Shown here one piece after another: positions 26,776 to 36,184 of a stretch of 64,000 nucleotides of DNA (the stretch's first letter is position 1; the number at the start of each line of letters is the position of its first letter). The position numbers and the translations under genes were made by a program. Under the pieces are notes generated by a model that worked only from the letters and a program-made list of their open reading frames with translations, made no database searches and was not told the DNA's origin. Source of the stretch: Rothia dentocariosa ATCC 17931 (GTDB lineage: Bacteria > Actinomycetota > Actinomycetes > Actinomycetales > Micrococcaceae); the NCBI RefSeq assembly GCF_000164695.2, contig NC_014643.1, positions 992,001 to 1,056,000 on the forward strand, written 5' to 3'.

Positions 26776-28248
26776 CTACACGGTGATGAGATGGTATACA
26801 GAACCGCGATGCCCTGAGTGTGCTTGCTGTTCCGCTATACCTCGTTTGACCAATTTGGGCAGTGCATACCGAACCTGCCGTGCGGTTAACTGGGTATCTT
26901 CTACGAGATCGGCGACCGTAGCGGGCTTCTGCGCTAAGGCAGAATACACCTGTGATTCTGTGGCGGATAGTTCCTGTGGTACGTCAACATGCTGGGAAGA
27001 CTGTGCCGCCCGTCGATCCCGTGTGGACTGTGCATCGTCCGTGGAGCGGTAAATGATAACGCGTACCTGAATGCCTTCATCAAGGATGCGCGCCTCGCGC
27101 AAACCAGCATTGCGTAAGGCCTGCTGTGCCGCCAAAATACCGCCGCCTTCTCCCTCAATGAGCCGACGACCGTCGCTGAGACGAATATTCTGGCAGATAG
27201 CGTACAGCGCCTCATTCACAGCCGCAGGGCGGTGCACAAGACCGACCTGACTAGGTAAGATACCCCAAAAACCACCGGGGCTGATGATCTCAACACGGCC
27301 ACGCTTGATAAAAATCTGCACGAACTTGCCCGAAGCATCCTGCTCATAACTGCGGTGCACAAGGGCATTCGCCACGAATTCGCGCAGAGCCACCAGAGGA
27401 ATTTCGGGCTCATCCACCAGACCCGCCCCGTCAGGGGTTGTTACGGTGCGGTTTTTGAGATTACGCACAAGCCAGGCAAGCGCATCTTCAAGCATGGCAG
27501 GAATAGGGCCTTCGCCCCGAAAACGGTCATCATTACGGGCTGTACCGCTCATAGACACTACGCCGATAATACTTGCCCCAGAATAAAACTGCTGCGGATA
27601 ATCCCCCAGAGCACATAGTCCGGCCAAGGTTAAATTGTTCTGCGCGGCGGCGAGAACATTGCGTTTGTGCAGAATTTCCTGGTCAGAGTCATGCCGCAAA
27701 CGTGCTGAGGAGAGTCGAACCTGACGCAAAAAGTCCTCAGTGTACGGCTCATCTAAATCTTTGATGGACGTGCCAGGAATATTTCGTAGGTCATTCTGTG
27801 GTTTATGGCGTTGGGCATACATAAGGCTTAGCGCGTAACTATCCATCGGGTAGTCACCGTCTCCGAGGCGTTGATACGCCACATTACCTTTAAAGCAGGG
27901 GCGTTCCTGTACCGGTAACCCTGGAACAGATACGATGAGCACCTGATGATCGCCCAGAACCATATCGGTGGTTTCTACCGCGATTTTTGGTTTGAGATTC
28001 TGCGCGGCGTCAATAATTTTTGCTCGTAAATCTTCAAGATCGTAAACGCCCACGGGGGCAAAATCTTGGGATTCGTCCACGCCGCATATGATGGTGCCAC
28101 CGTCAGGAAGGTTGGCAAAGCTACAGATAGTCTCAGCAATGGACGATGGATAACCGTTATGCGCCGACTTCACCTCAACGGTCAGGCTATCCCGACCGAG
28201 GAGGCGTAGCTCATTCAGAGTTTGTGTCACTTCTTCAGGCGTATACAT
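26776..28248 (-). CDS. AlbA_2/ATP-binding family putative transcriptional regulator
   Basis: This 490-residue protein has an N-terminal AlbA_2 (divergent AAA-4) domain (about 10-130), marked by TVEVKSA and ETICSFANLPDGGTIICGVDE. A middle region ends with the RecG-like GHKL-type ATP-binding segment (about 290-400; EFVANALVHRSY, GRVEIISPGGF and EGEGGGI). A C-terminal winged helix (about 430-488) completes it. Such proteins are usually called putative DNA-binding/ATP-binding regulators; the exact role is unknown. ATG 28248 is chosen because upstream codons run through an operator-like palindrome and have no ribosome site. The transcript may be leaderless. Six copies of a TGTAACT-type motif lie upstream, suggesting autoregulation. 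Confidence 0.82.
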   Translation of the reverse strand: MYTPEEVTQTLNELRLLGRDSLTVEVKSAHNGYPSSIAETICSFANLPDGGTIICGVDESQDFAPVGVYDLEDLRAKIIDAAQNLKPKIAVETTDMVLGDHQVLIVSVPGLPVQERPCFKGNVAYQRLGDGDYPMDSYALSLMYAQRHKPQNDLRNIPGTSIKDLDEPYTEDFLRQVRLSSARLRHDSDQEILHKRNVLAAAQNNLTLAGLCALGDYPQQFYSGASIIGVVSMSGTARNDDRFRGEGPIPAMLEDALAWLVRNLKNRTVTTPDGAGLVDEPEIPLVALREFVANALVHRSYEQDASGKFVQIFIKRGRVEIISPGGFWGILPSQVGLVHRPAAVNEALYAICQNIRLSDGRRLIEGEGGGILAAQQALRNAGLREARILDEGIQVRVIIYRSTDDAQSTRDRRAAQSSQHVDVPQELSATESQVYSALAQKPATVADLVEDTQLTARQVRYALPKLVKRGIAEQQAHSGHRGSVYHLITV

Positions 28249-28252
28249 GTAA

Positions 28253-28425
28253 ATATTGTAACTCTGAGAGTGACAATATGAGTGTCTGACCGGGGTGAAA
28301 GTTACAAATCTGGTGATTTTGGGTGACAAAATGTAACTTTCAGACGGGTTTTTGTCACTTTGGCATGAAAAACGCGAGTGAAGGTGACAAAAATGTAACT
28401 CTCGATGGCAATTGTGTAACTTTCA
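28253..28425. promoter_or_regulatory. operator cluster upstream of the AlbA-type regulator
   Basis: A 27-bp dyad at 28253-28279 (13-base arms, one mismatch, central G) directly precedes the start codon and covers a TACAAT-like -10. Further half-sites TGTAACTTTCA or its complement lie at 28296-28306, 28332-28342 and 28415-28425. TGTAACTCTC lies at 28394-28403 and TTGTCACTTT at 28352-28361. The clustering suggests cooperative repressor binding. Confidence 0.65.
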
Positions 28426-28546
28426 CCGAGGAGTCAAACAGGTTCCCTTTGAATTTTGCGGACTTCCGAAGGGGCACACATACTCGTGGCATGCTCTCGA
28501 AAGCGTAAAAGCGGGAGCGGGTAAAACTGGGACGGGCCGATGCTCG

Positions 28547-29404
28547 CTAGGCCGCGCCGAGTTCTTGGGCGAGAAGCGCCATTTTGCGACCGCGACCCCA
28601 ACGGTAATCCCCGATCACCCCGCTCTCACGAATCACTCGGTGGCAGGGAATAATCATGGCAACCGGATTGTGCCCCACAGCGGTTCCCACGGCACGGGCG
28701 GCACCGGGGCGGCCAATACTCTCAGCCACAGACCCATAACTTTGCACGGCACCCTGCGGAATATTCAAAAGCGCACGCCACACCTGCACCTGAAACGGCG
28801 TACCCTTCAAATGCAGGGCGATGCGCTCCCCGCCTCCACCGAAAATACTCAACGCCTGCTCGTGAAAAGGATGCTCGCCCTCATGCAGCTGCGCGTTCGG
28901 GTATTCGGCGCGCAGGTTCGTGAGAGCCGCATCCGGGTTATCGGCGAAGGCCATATGACATATGCCTTTATCCGTTGCGGCGATCAGCACTGTGCCGAAA
29001 GGGGATGCGGCGTAACGCCAGATGATGCGCAGGTTCGCCCCGCCGTTCTTGTACTCGCCGGGGGTCATGCCCTCAATGGTAACGAACGCATCGTGCAGGC
29101 GCCCCGTGCCGCTGAACCCGCTCGACCAGGCCGCATCGAGCGTTCTCTGCTGCCCAGCGAGCGCTGCCTTCGCCCGTTCAAGGCTGATATGCTGCAGCAT
29201 TTTCTTGGGGCTCACCCCCGCCCACTGCTGGAACTGCCGCTGCAGGTATTCGGGGTTCACATGAACCGCCTGGGACACCTGCGCGAGCGTGGGCTGATCT
29301 GCGGCGTGGTCATACAGGTACTCGATAGCGGCGGCTATGCGTCCGAACTGGACGGTCTGCTCAATCGGGTCTGTGCTCGCTGCAGAATGGTCTGTGATGC
29401 TCAA
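28547..29404 (-). CDS. AraC-MGMT fusion: methylated-DNA-protein cysteine methyltransferase
   Basis: This 285-residue protein combines an N-terminal AraC-type helix-turn-helix (about 30-120) with a C-terminal O6-alkylguanine methyltransferase domain. The active site PCHRV is near residue 250, preceded by GTPFQVQVWRAL and followed by GDYRWG. It repairs O6-methylguanine by suicide transfer to the Cys. It resembles Ada without the N-terminal zinc/phosphotriester domain, so methyl-phosphotriester sensing through that domain is absent. The start is TTG at 29404 with GGAGAA close upstream. It may also regulate transcription through the AraC part; whether it does is inference. Confidence 0.9.
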   Translation of the reverse strand: MSITDHSAASTDPIEQTVQFGRIAAAIEYLYDHAADQPTLAQVSQAVHVNPEYLQRQFQQWAGVSPKKMLQHISLERAKAALAGQQRTLDAAWSSGFSGTGRLHDAFVTIEGMTPGEYKNGGANLRIIWRYAASPFGTVLIAATDKGICHMAFADNPDAALTNLRAEYPNAQLHEGEHPFHEQALSIFGGGGERIALHLKGTPFQVQVWRALLNIPQGAVQSYGSVAESIGRPGAARAVGTAVGHNPVAMIIPCHRVIRESGVIGDYRWGRGRKMALLAQELGAA

Positions 29405-29597
29405 GGATTCTCCTAGTTCAAGGTCTTAACACTAGAGAATACGGATGTTCCGGGCGGAAAACGACCCGATTCTTGACCTTGTGCGCGGGAGGCGTAGAAG
29501 TGGCTGCAGAGTCTAGATGACGAGGTACCTGCAAGGTTCAGGTAAAGACTATGTATGATAAAGATGTTTGTATATCACACTCACTGGTGGGAGCACC

Positions 29598-32444
29598 ATG
29601 TCTTCTGTATTTAAGCGACCTGACTACTATGACCGGCAGAAAGCAATTGCCCATCTGCGAGACTTTGCAAGGTTCTGGACCCAAGAACGTATTCAGCAAT
29701 GGCGCGATGACAATATTAAGAACCAAGAAAAGCAGTACGCACAGCAGTTTTGGTCAGATCTTCTCAGCAGCTTTGGGATTATTCCTGAACGAATTAGCTT
29801 GTTCGAACGCAACGCGGAGCGCACCAGCACTGGGCGAAATGGATATATCGATTTCTTCATGTCTGGTATCGCTATTGGCGAGGCAAAGAGCCTTGGTGAA
29901 AATCTTGACGCGGCAGAGGATCAGCTTTTCGACTATCTTGATTCCATTAGCCAGAATGAGTACCCGAAATATGGCATGGTTTCTGATTTTGAGCGTATTC
30001 GTATTATTCGCCTAGACGGTTCCGAGCCAAAAGTTGAGCTTCTTACTCGCGATATTGCAGACTATTACGACTCATTTGTTTTTCTAATTGGTAAGGAAAG
30101 CGTATCAAGGCAGGAGCAGGAAGAAGCTTCGATTGTTGCGGCTGATCTTATGGCGGAGCTCTATACCTCGTTTCTAGGCGATGACACCGATATACCGGTG
30201 GGAGAGGATGCTCCGAAGGACGCTGAAGAAGAAGATGAGCGTGTACAGCAGACGTCGATTCTGATGACTCGCTTGCTTTTCCTGCTCTACGGTGATGATG
30301 CGGGTTTGTGGCCTGCCGATCTTTTTTATCGCTGGGTAGAGCAGGAGACGACGTCATCATCACTAGGGCCACAGTTAAACCAGCTTTTTCAGGTGTTAAA
30401 TACTCCGCCAGCTCGCCGTTCTCATCGCATGAGTGATTTAATGGCGCAGTTCCCATACGTTAATGGCGGTATTTTCAAAGATTCGTTGGATGCTGAGTTC
30501 TTCACAGAAGAGAGCCGTGAAGCTCTCTTGGATGCATGTCGTTTTCAATGGAACCGAATTTCGGTTGCTATCTTTGGCGCTATGTTTCAGCTGGTCAAAT
30601 CTAAAGAAGCACGTCGTGCTGCGGGCGAGCATTACACCAGCGAGAAGAATATCCTAAAGACTCTTGAACCGCTGTTCTTGAGCGAGTTCCGTGAAGAGGC
30701 AGACCGTCTAATTCGTAACAAGTCCACATCGTTGAAGGATTTCGATAATTTCCTCAACAATCTTTCAACCCACGTGTTCTGCGACCCAGCCTGTGGAGGC
30801 GGTAACTTCCTGAACCTTACGTATGCGAAACTACGTGAGATTGAGACGGACGTGTTGGTTGAGAAGCGTAACCGTGGCGGTGAGTTTACAGCTTCACTGG
30901 ATATTTCTATTGACCAGCGTCTTTCTATCAATCAGTTCTATGGTTTTGAGATTAACTGGTGGGCGGCAAAGATTGCTGAAACCGCAATGTTCTTGGTAGA
31001 CCACCAAGCGAACCTGCGTCTTGCACAGGCCCTTGGGGACGCCCCAAATCGCCTGCCGATTGAGATTGCTGCCCATATTATTCACGACAACGCGCTTCGT
31101 CTGGATTGGAAGAAAGCGATTCCTGAGCCAAAGGGGAAGACCTATATCTTTGGTAACCCTCCTTTCTTAGGAGACCATACGCGAACCGCAGAGCAGCTTG
31201 CAGACCTCCAGCATGCCTGGGGCTCATCAGTCCAGCTCTCTCGGTTAGATTTTGTAACCGGATGGCATGCGAAAGCTCTGGATTATTATAAGAACCGCAC
31301 AGGAGAGTTCGCTTACGTAACCACTAACTCTATTACGCAGGGAGACCAAACTTCTCGATTATTTGACCCAATCTTTAAAGCGGGGTGGGTGATCAAATTT
31401 GCCCATCGAACCTTTGAATGGGATTCGGAAGCTCCTGGAAAAGCTGCGGTGCACTGTGTAATTATCGGGTTTACCCGGAATCAACAGGTGAAACCCCGGC
31501 TATGGGACTACGAACATCCTAAGGGAAACGCCATAGAACGTAAGGTCAAGACTGGTATCAACGCTTATCTAGTTGATGGTGCTAACGTTTTGGTCCGTAA
31601 ACAGGGTATGCCTATTTCTAAGAATTTGCCTCCTGTTCAGTATGGTTCAAAACCAACTGATGATGGCAACTTTATTATTAGCAAAGAAGAGTATGTAAAT
31701 CTTCAAAATGATCCAATTATTTCGAAGTATCTTCGCCCATACATCGGTTCTGCCGAGTTACTTCGAGGAACCGAACGTTGGTGCCTATGGCTGGTCGAGC
31801 TAGATCCGGCAGATGTAGCAAAAAGCCCCGAGCTGAAATCACGCATAGACGCTGTTAAAAAGTTCCGTTCGGAATCTAAGGCAAAATCCACCCAGGAATA
31901 TCCCTACCATCATCTATTCCGTCAATTTGGAATTCACGATCAGGGGCGATTTATTGGCATCCCCGAAGTCAGCTCTAGCCGAAGGAAGTACCTTCCTGTC
32001 GCGTACTTTGACGAAAAAGTTATCATTTCGAATAAGGTTTATGGTGCTCCCGACGACGGTGGGCTGTTGTTTGCGATCGCGAGTTCTTCCATGTTTATTA
32101 CTTGGATGAAAACTGTAGGAGGGCGGTTAAAGTCTGATATTAGCTTTTCCAGTACTGTGACGTGGAACAATTTTCCCTTACCTCTGCTTAGAGATTCTGA
32201 CCGCCAGAAAATTATTGCCGCTGGCCAAAAAGTCTTGGAAGCGCGAGCACTCCAACCTAATGTTTCTCTAGCTAGCCAGTACGATCCGCGCGCTATGAAG
32301 CGTGAACTTCATAATGCTCATAAAGAGCTCGATAAAGTGGTTGATGTGGCTGTATTTGGTGCAAAACAGAGGTGCACTACTGATAAGCAGCGTCTAGAGA
32401 TTTTGTTCCGGCACTACCTAGAGTTAATGCAAAGGCAAGGATAG
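29598..32444 (+). CDS. MmeI-like single-chain restriction-modification enzyme (type IIL/IIG)
   Basis: This 948-residue protein combines cleavage, methylation and recognition. The N terminus has a PD-(D/E)XK-like nuclease motif (Asp near residue 84 in GYIDFF, then EAK near 95-97). A helical linker follows, then an N6-adenine methyltransferase core with motif I DPACGGGNFL near 396 and catalytic NPPF near 520. The C-terminal third is the target-recognition region. The length is close to MmeI (about 920). ATG 29598 is chosen for the GGGAG upstream. G+C content is visibly lower than in flanking genes and no separate R, M or S gene is adjacent, consistent with a self-contained, transferred defence gene. 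Confidence 0.85.
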   Translation: MSSVFKRPDYYDRQKAIAHLRDFARFWTQERIQQWRDDNIKNQEKQYAQQFWSDLLSSFGIIPERISLFERNAERTSTGRNGYIDFFMSGIAIGEAKSLGENLDAAEDQLFDYLDSISQNEYPKYGMVSDFERIRIIRLDGSEPKVELLTRDIADYYDSFVFLIGKESVSRQEQEEASIVAADLMAELYTSFLGDDTDIPVGEDAPKDAEEEDERVQQTSILMTRLLFLLYGDDAGLWPADLFYRWVEQETTSSSLGPQLNQLFQVLNTPPARRSHRMSDLMAQFPYVNGGIFKDSLDAEFFTEESREALLDACRFQWNRISVAIFGAMFQLVKSKEARRAAGEHYTSEKNILKTLEPLFLSEFREEADRLIRNKSTSLKDFDNFLNNLSTHVFCDPACGGGNFLNLTYAKLREIETDVLVEKRNRGGEFTASLDISIDQRLSINQFYGFEINWWAAKIAETAMFLVDHQANLRLAQALGDAPNRLPIEIAAHIIHDNALRLDWKKAIPEPKGKTYIFGNPPFLGDHTRTAEQLADLQHAWGSSVQLSRLDFVTGWHAKALDYYKNRTGEFAYVTTNSITQGDQTSRLFDPIFKAGWVIKFAHRTFEWDSEAPGKAAVHCVIIGFTRNQQVKPRLWDYEHPKGNAIERKVKTGINAYLVDGANVLVRKQGMPISKNLPPVQYGSKPTDDGNFIISKEEYVNLQNDPIISKYLRPYIGSAELLRGTERWCLWLVELDPADVAKSPELKSRIDAVKKFRSESKAKSTQEYPYHHLFRQFGIHDQGRFIGIPEVSSSRRKYLPVAYFDEKVIISNKVYGAPDDGGLLFAIASSSMFITWMKTVGGRLKSDISFSSTVTWNNFPLPLLRDSDRQKIIAAGQKVLEARALQPNVSLASQYDPRAMKRELHNAHKELDKVVDVAVFGAKQRCTTDKQRLEILFRHYLELMQRQG

Positions 32445-32539
32445 TGAGTTGCAGCGGGAACGTGCTCCCTCTGGCTCGTTACTTAGCCAGCTTCGGAATG
32501 TTATTGGGTTCCTCGCGTGCTCGGAATAACGTCCCTCAG

Positions 32540-32582
32540 CGTCTCAACCGCCCCTGCCGTTCCGGGAGCGGCGGTTGAGACG
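32540..32582. terminator. bidirectional terminator between MmeI-like gene and ABC exporter
   Basis: Perfect 13-base arms (32540-32552 with 32570-32582) enclose a GC-rich loop, between two convergent genes and close to the ABC gene stop. Confidence 0.75.
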
Positions 32583-32591
32583 CCTGAGTAA

Positions 32592-34331
32592 TCACCCCGT
32601 CTGTGAGGCGAAGAGCCGGGCGAAATAGGAGTCGCGCGCCATCAACTCGGTGTAAGTGCCGGATTCGACGATTGCGCCCGCATCCATCACATAAATACGA
32701 TCGGCGTGGCGGAGGGTCCAGGCGCGATGCGAGACCAAAATCGTCATGTGTCCCGCCGAAACCTCATGCAGGGAGGCAAAAATATCCTCCTCCGTTTCGG
32801 CATCAATCGCGCTGGTAGGTTCGTCCAGAATCCACAGGTCGGTATTGCGCAGAATCAGACGTGCAAGCGCGAGCCGCTGCCATTGCCCGCCCGATAGCCC
32901 AACGCCGCCCCACTGCTCACCCAGCTGTGTGTCCAAACCTTCCGGCAGGGCACGCACAAACTCGGTGGCGCGGGCCTTTCCGAGTGCGTCCCACAGCTGC
33001 TCGTCGGTTACAGAGCGCCCGGAAATCCCCATGAGGAGGTTCTGCCGAACCGTCAGCTCGTAGCGTCCAAAATCCTGGGTGAGAATAGTCGCCAGTCGGT
33101 GCCGTTCGGCGGGATATAGAGCATTCACCGGGGTGTTGTCGAAAAGAACACGCCCCTCGTGAGCGGCAAGCATGCCCAGAATCCCATGTACTAGCGTGGT
33201 CTTGCCCACACCGTTTGCCCCTACGAGCGCGACTGTTTGGCCGCGCTCAATCTCGAAGGATACCCCGCGCACCGCGGGTTTTTCAGCGTTGGGGTAGGTG
33301 ATGGACAGGTTCTCGATGCGCACGCGGCTAAGCGGCGCATCAAGGGTAGTGACCGCCTTGCGGAAAGGATTTTCGGAGCCCTCCAGGAACTCTCGATACC
33401 GTGTAATTCCGTTAGCCCCGGCGCCGAGCGAGCTCATATCGTGACTCACTGCAGTCAGCGACATCATGGCGGAAAGTGCGCCCACTATCGCACCAGAGAT
33501 GATACCCGCGCTCGCCCCGGAGGACACCAGAAAACCTAGCACACCCACCAGGAATACCGCGCACATTACCCCCGATATTACCTGCAAACGCAGGGCATAT
33601 GCGGTAAGTTTCACCTCTTCGTCAGCGGCCAGCCCGCGTTGCCGGTTAGCCCGTGCCGCAAAGAACCAGCCTGCTTTCAGGGTCGAAAGTTCTTCGGCGG
33701 TATTCGGGTAGGCTATTTGGTTGGTAGCGTACCAGGCCCGGTGGTTATGCGTATAAATGCTGTCCCAGGCATGCTCGTTGCGCCGCGTGTACAGCCCCGC
33801 CACGAACGCCACCGGAATCAGGCAGAGCAGAAGGCATACCGCTGCCGCAGAGCTGACGCGAGCCACCATGACGCAGAGCGAACCCACCATAAGAAACGTG
33901 AAGAGAAGTACGCCGGTGCTGGTTACTTGGGTGTGCAGGTGACCGTTGGCGACCGCATCCTGAGCGACACGCGAGCGCTGCGAAAATGAGCCGCGCGAAA
34001 TCTGTTCGGGGGTGAGGGAGGCGAGCCTGCGGGCGATCGCCCGAATACCTGTTTGCGCCATACCCGCCCGCAGTGACATATCCAGCGAATTAGACACTTG
34101 CTGCAGGGCAAGGTTACCCGCCAGCACGCCCCCGATTACGCCCGCCCACGTGAGTGCAGTGTGCGTATCCCCGGTGCTGAGCGAGTCGGTGATTGCGGCT
34201 ATGAGGAACATCTGTACGCTGGGCAGAAACGAGAGCACTGTGAGAAGAGTGAACGAGCTGAATACAAGAATAGGATGCGCCCGCAGCGCATACCGCAGGG
34301 CCCAGAGAGTTTGTCTAATCGTTTTTAACAC
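32592..34331 (-). CDS. ABC exporter half-transporter (TMD-NBD), subunit 2
   Basis: This 579-residue half-transporter has six N-terminal transmembrane helices (to about 300) and an ATPase domain (about 335-575). The ATPase shows Walker A GANGVGKTT, signature LSGGQWQRLALAR, Walker B LWILDEPTSAID and the switch HisSHRA. Its C-terminal ATPase is almost identical to that of the adjacent subunit over about 110 residues, implying duplication and a heterodimer. The start appears to be GTG at 34331, overlapping the upstream stop by seven bases. Association with an ABC-F protein suggests drug or peptide export; the substrate is unknown. Confidence 0.88.
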   Translation of the reverse strand: MLKTIRQTLWALRYALRAHPILVFSSFTLLTVLSFLPSVQMFLIAAITDSLSTGDTHTALTWAGVIGGVLAGNLALQQVSNSLDMSLRAGMAQTGIRAIARRLASLTPEQISRGSFSQRSRVAQDAVANGHLHTQVTSTGVLLFTFLMVGSLCVMVARVSSAAAVCLLLCLIPVAFVAGLYTRRNEHAWDSIYTHNHRAWYATNQIAYPNTAEELSTLKAGWFFAARANRQRGLAADEEVKLTAYALRLQVISGVMCAVFLVGVLGFLVSSGASAGIISGAIVGALSAMMSLTAVSHDMSSLGAGANGITRYREFLEGSENPFRKAVTTLDAPLSRVRIENLSITYPNAEKPAVRGVSFEIERGQTVALVGANGVGKTTLVHGILGMLAAHEGRVLFDNTPVNALYPAERHRLATILTQDFGRYELTVRQNLLMGISGRSVTDEQLWDALGKARATEFVRALPEGLDTQLGEQWGGVGLSGGQWQRLALARLILRNTDLWILDEPTSAIDAETEEDIFASLHEVSAGHMTILVSHRAWTLRHADRIYVMDAGAIVESGTYTELMARDSYFARLFASQTG

Positions 34332-36184
34332 GATGGTGTCCCTTCTTTCGTGAACTCGGTGTCGTCTGCGGATTCGGCGCCGTCAGCAACCGGCAAGTCC
34401 GACGACGTGTGTTCCGGCGCATCCTCTATCTGTGAGGCGAAAATTTCGGCGAACCGCCCGCCAGCGCCTAATAGTTCGGCGTAGGTTCCTGATTCGACGA
34501 TGGTTCCGTGATCCACCACATGAATGACATCCGCGTGTTTGAGAGTCCAGGCTCGATGTGAGACCAGAATCGTCATATGATCCGCCGCAACTTTACGCAG
34601 GGCAGCGAAAATCTGCTCTTCGGCGTGGGCATCGATAGCGCTGGTTGGTTCGTCCAGAATCCACAGGGCAGTGTTACGCAGGATCAGACGCGCCAATGCT
34701 AAACGCTGCCATTGCCCGCCCGATAGCCCGACCCCGCCCCACTGTTCACCCAGCTGTGTGTCTAAACCGGCAGGTAGAGTCTGCACGAATTCGGCGGCGC
34801 GGGCCTTTTCGAGCGCATCCCAGAGACACTGATTGTTTGGCGGTTCCTGGCCCTGCGCATGAGTGCCCAACAGCAGGTTTTCCCGCACGGTCAGCTCGTA
34901 CCGCCCGTAGTCCTGGCTGAGCAGGGTGGTGTGCTTAAAAACCTGCTGCACGCTTAGCGACTCGACCGGAGTATCGTCGAAGAGCACGCTGCCCGCGGTA
35001 GTGGGAGTCAGTCCGAGAAGTCCGCGCACCAGCGTAGTTTTCCCCGCGCCACTGGCACCGACCAAAGCCACCATCTGCCCGCGTTTTATATGCAGGTTCA
35101 CGCGGTGCAACGTTGGTGCATCCGCCCCGGGATAGGTGACGCTCAAATTGCGTACAGTGATCTCGCTCAGAGAATCACCGGTTGCGGGCGGATTATGATG
35201 CGTTGTCTCTGAAGCAAGCACGTAGCGCGGATTATCCACAAACGCGCGATACTGGGCAATCGACATCGCCCCGTTCGAGACTTGCCCGAAGGCGTAGCCA
35301 ACATCCTGGGTGGCCGCGATACAGGTGAGCGTGCCCACCAGCGCACCGGCAATCTCGCCCGCGCTCGCCCCAGAACCGATCAGGCAGTAGAGCGCACCCA
35401 TCAGCAACACCGAGCAGATGAACCCGGCGAACCCCACCACGATGCTGCGCACCGCCTCCAGATGATATTCCCGCCCGGTGGCACGATCTCGTGCCCGCGC
35501 CACACCGTCGGCGAAGAAACCACCGGCCCCTAGGGTCGCGATCTCGCGGGCTGTGCTGGGGTGGGTGAGCGCATCCAGAAAATATGCCTCTTCACGGCGG
35601 TCCTCATACACCTGCCCGTAGATGCGGTAGTCACGCTTCGCCAGCAGAACCATCGCGGCGGACAGCGGAACCATGCACCCCGCCACAAAGAACGCAGCCG
35701 GAAGGCTCGTACCTGCAATTGTCGCGCACAGCAGCAGAACCATCGCCACGGCGGCACAGAGAGTCACCACGGAATTTGCCTGCGTGGGAATCTCCTGCTT
35801 CGTAAGAGATTCACGGGCTGCACGAAGATGCTTCTGCATCTCGGGTTCACTCATCACCCCGGGATTCACCCGCGCCAGGGTGGTATTGAGCTTCTGATGC
35901 GCGGCGGCATTCACGCGCGCCTTCGTCATGATGAAGAGCGACATGCTTGCCCGCTGCACCAGAAGGTACGCCGCCACGAGGACGCCGATTACCGCGGCCC
36001 AGGTGAGTGATGTTGCAGTATCGCCGGAGGCCACCGAACCCACCGCAGCATTCACCAGTACCACCTGCGCACTCGGCATGAACGTGAGAAGCAGGGTCGT
36101 ACAAACCGCGGCAAGGAAGGGAACGGACGCCGTGTGAAGGGTCATGCGGAACGCCCACGGGATGGAACGAAGAATGTTTAGCAC
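34325..36184 (-). CDS. ABC exporter half-transporter (TMD-NBD), subunit 1
   Basis: This 619-residue half-transporter has an N-terminal six-helix membrane domain and a C-terminal ATPase with Walker A GASGAGKTT, signature LSGGQWQRLALAR and Walker B LWILDEPTSAID. A Ser/Asp-rich tail follows. The GTG at 36184 is chosen because GGAGG is four bases upstream; an upstream frame reaching 36247 lies inside the ABC-F gene. The start overlaps the ABC-F stop by seven bases, so all three genes form one operon. It pairs with the downstream subunit as a probable heterodimeric multidrug or peptide exporter. Confidence 0.88.
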   Translation of the reverse strand: MLNILRSIPWAFRMTLHTASVPFLAAVCTTLLLTFMPSAQVVLVNAAVGSVASGDTATSLTWAAVIGVLVAAYLLVQRASMSLFIMTKARVNAAAHQKLNTTLARVNPGVMSEPEMQKHLRAARESLTKQEIPTQANSVVTLCAAVAMVLLLCATIAGTSLPAAFFVAGCMVPLSAAMVLLAKRDYRIYGQVYEDRREEAYFLDALTHPSTAREIATLGAGGFFADGVARARDRATGREYHLEAVRSIVVGFAGFICSVLLMGALYCLIGSGASAGEIAGALVGTLTCIAATQDVGYAFGQVSNGAMSIAQYRAFVDNPRYVLASETTHHNPPATGDSLSEITVRNLSVTYPGADAPTLHRVNLHIKRGQMVALVGASGAGKTTLVRGLLGLTPTTAGSVLFDDTPVESLSVQQVFKHTTLLSQDYGRYELTVRENLLLGTHAQGQEPPNNQCLWDALEKARAAEFVQTLPAGLDTQLGEQWGGVGLSGGQWQRLALARLILRNTALWILDEPTSAIDAHAEEQIFAALRKVAADHMTILVSHRAWTLKHADVIHVVDHGTIVESGTYAELLGAGGRFAEIFASQIEDAPEHTSSDLPVADGAESADDTEFTKEGTPSC

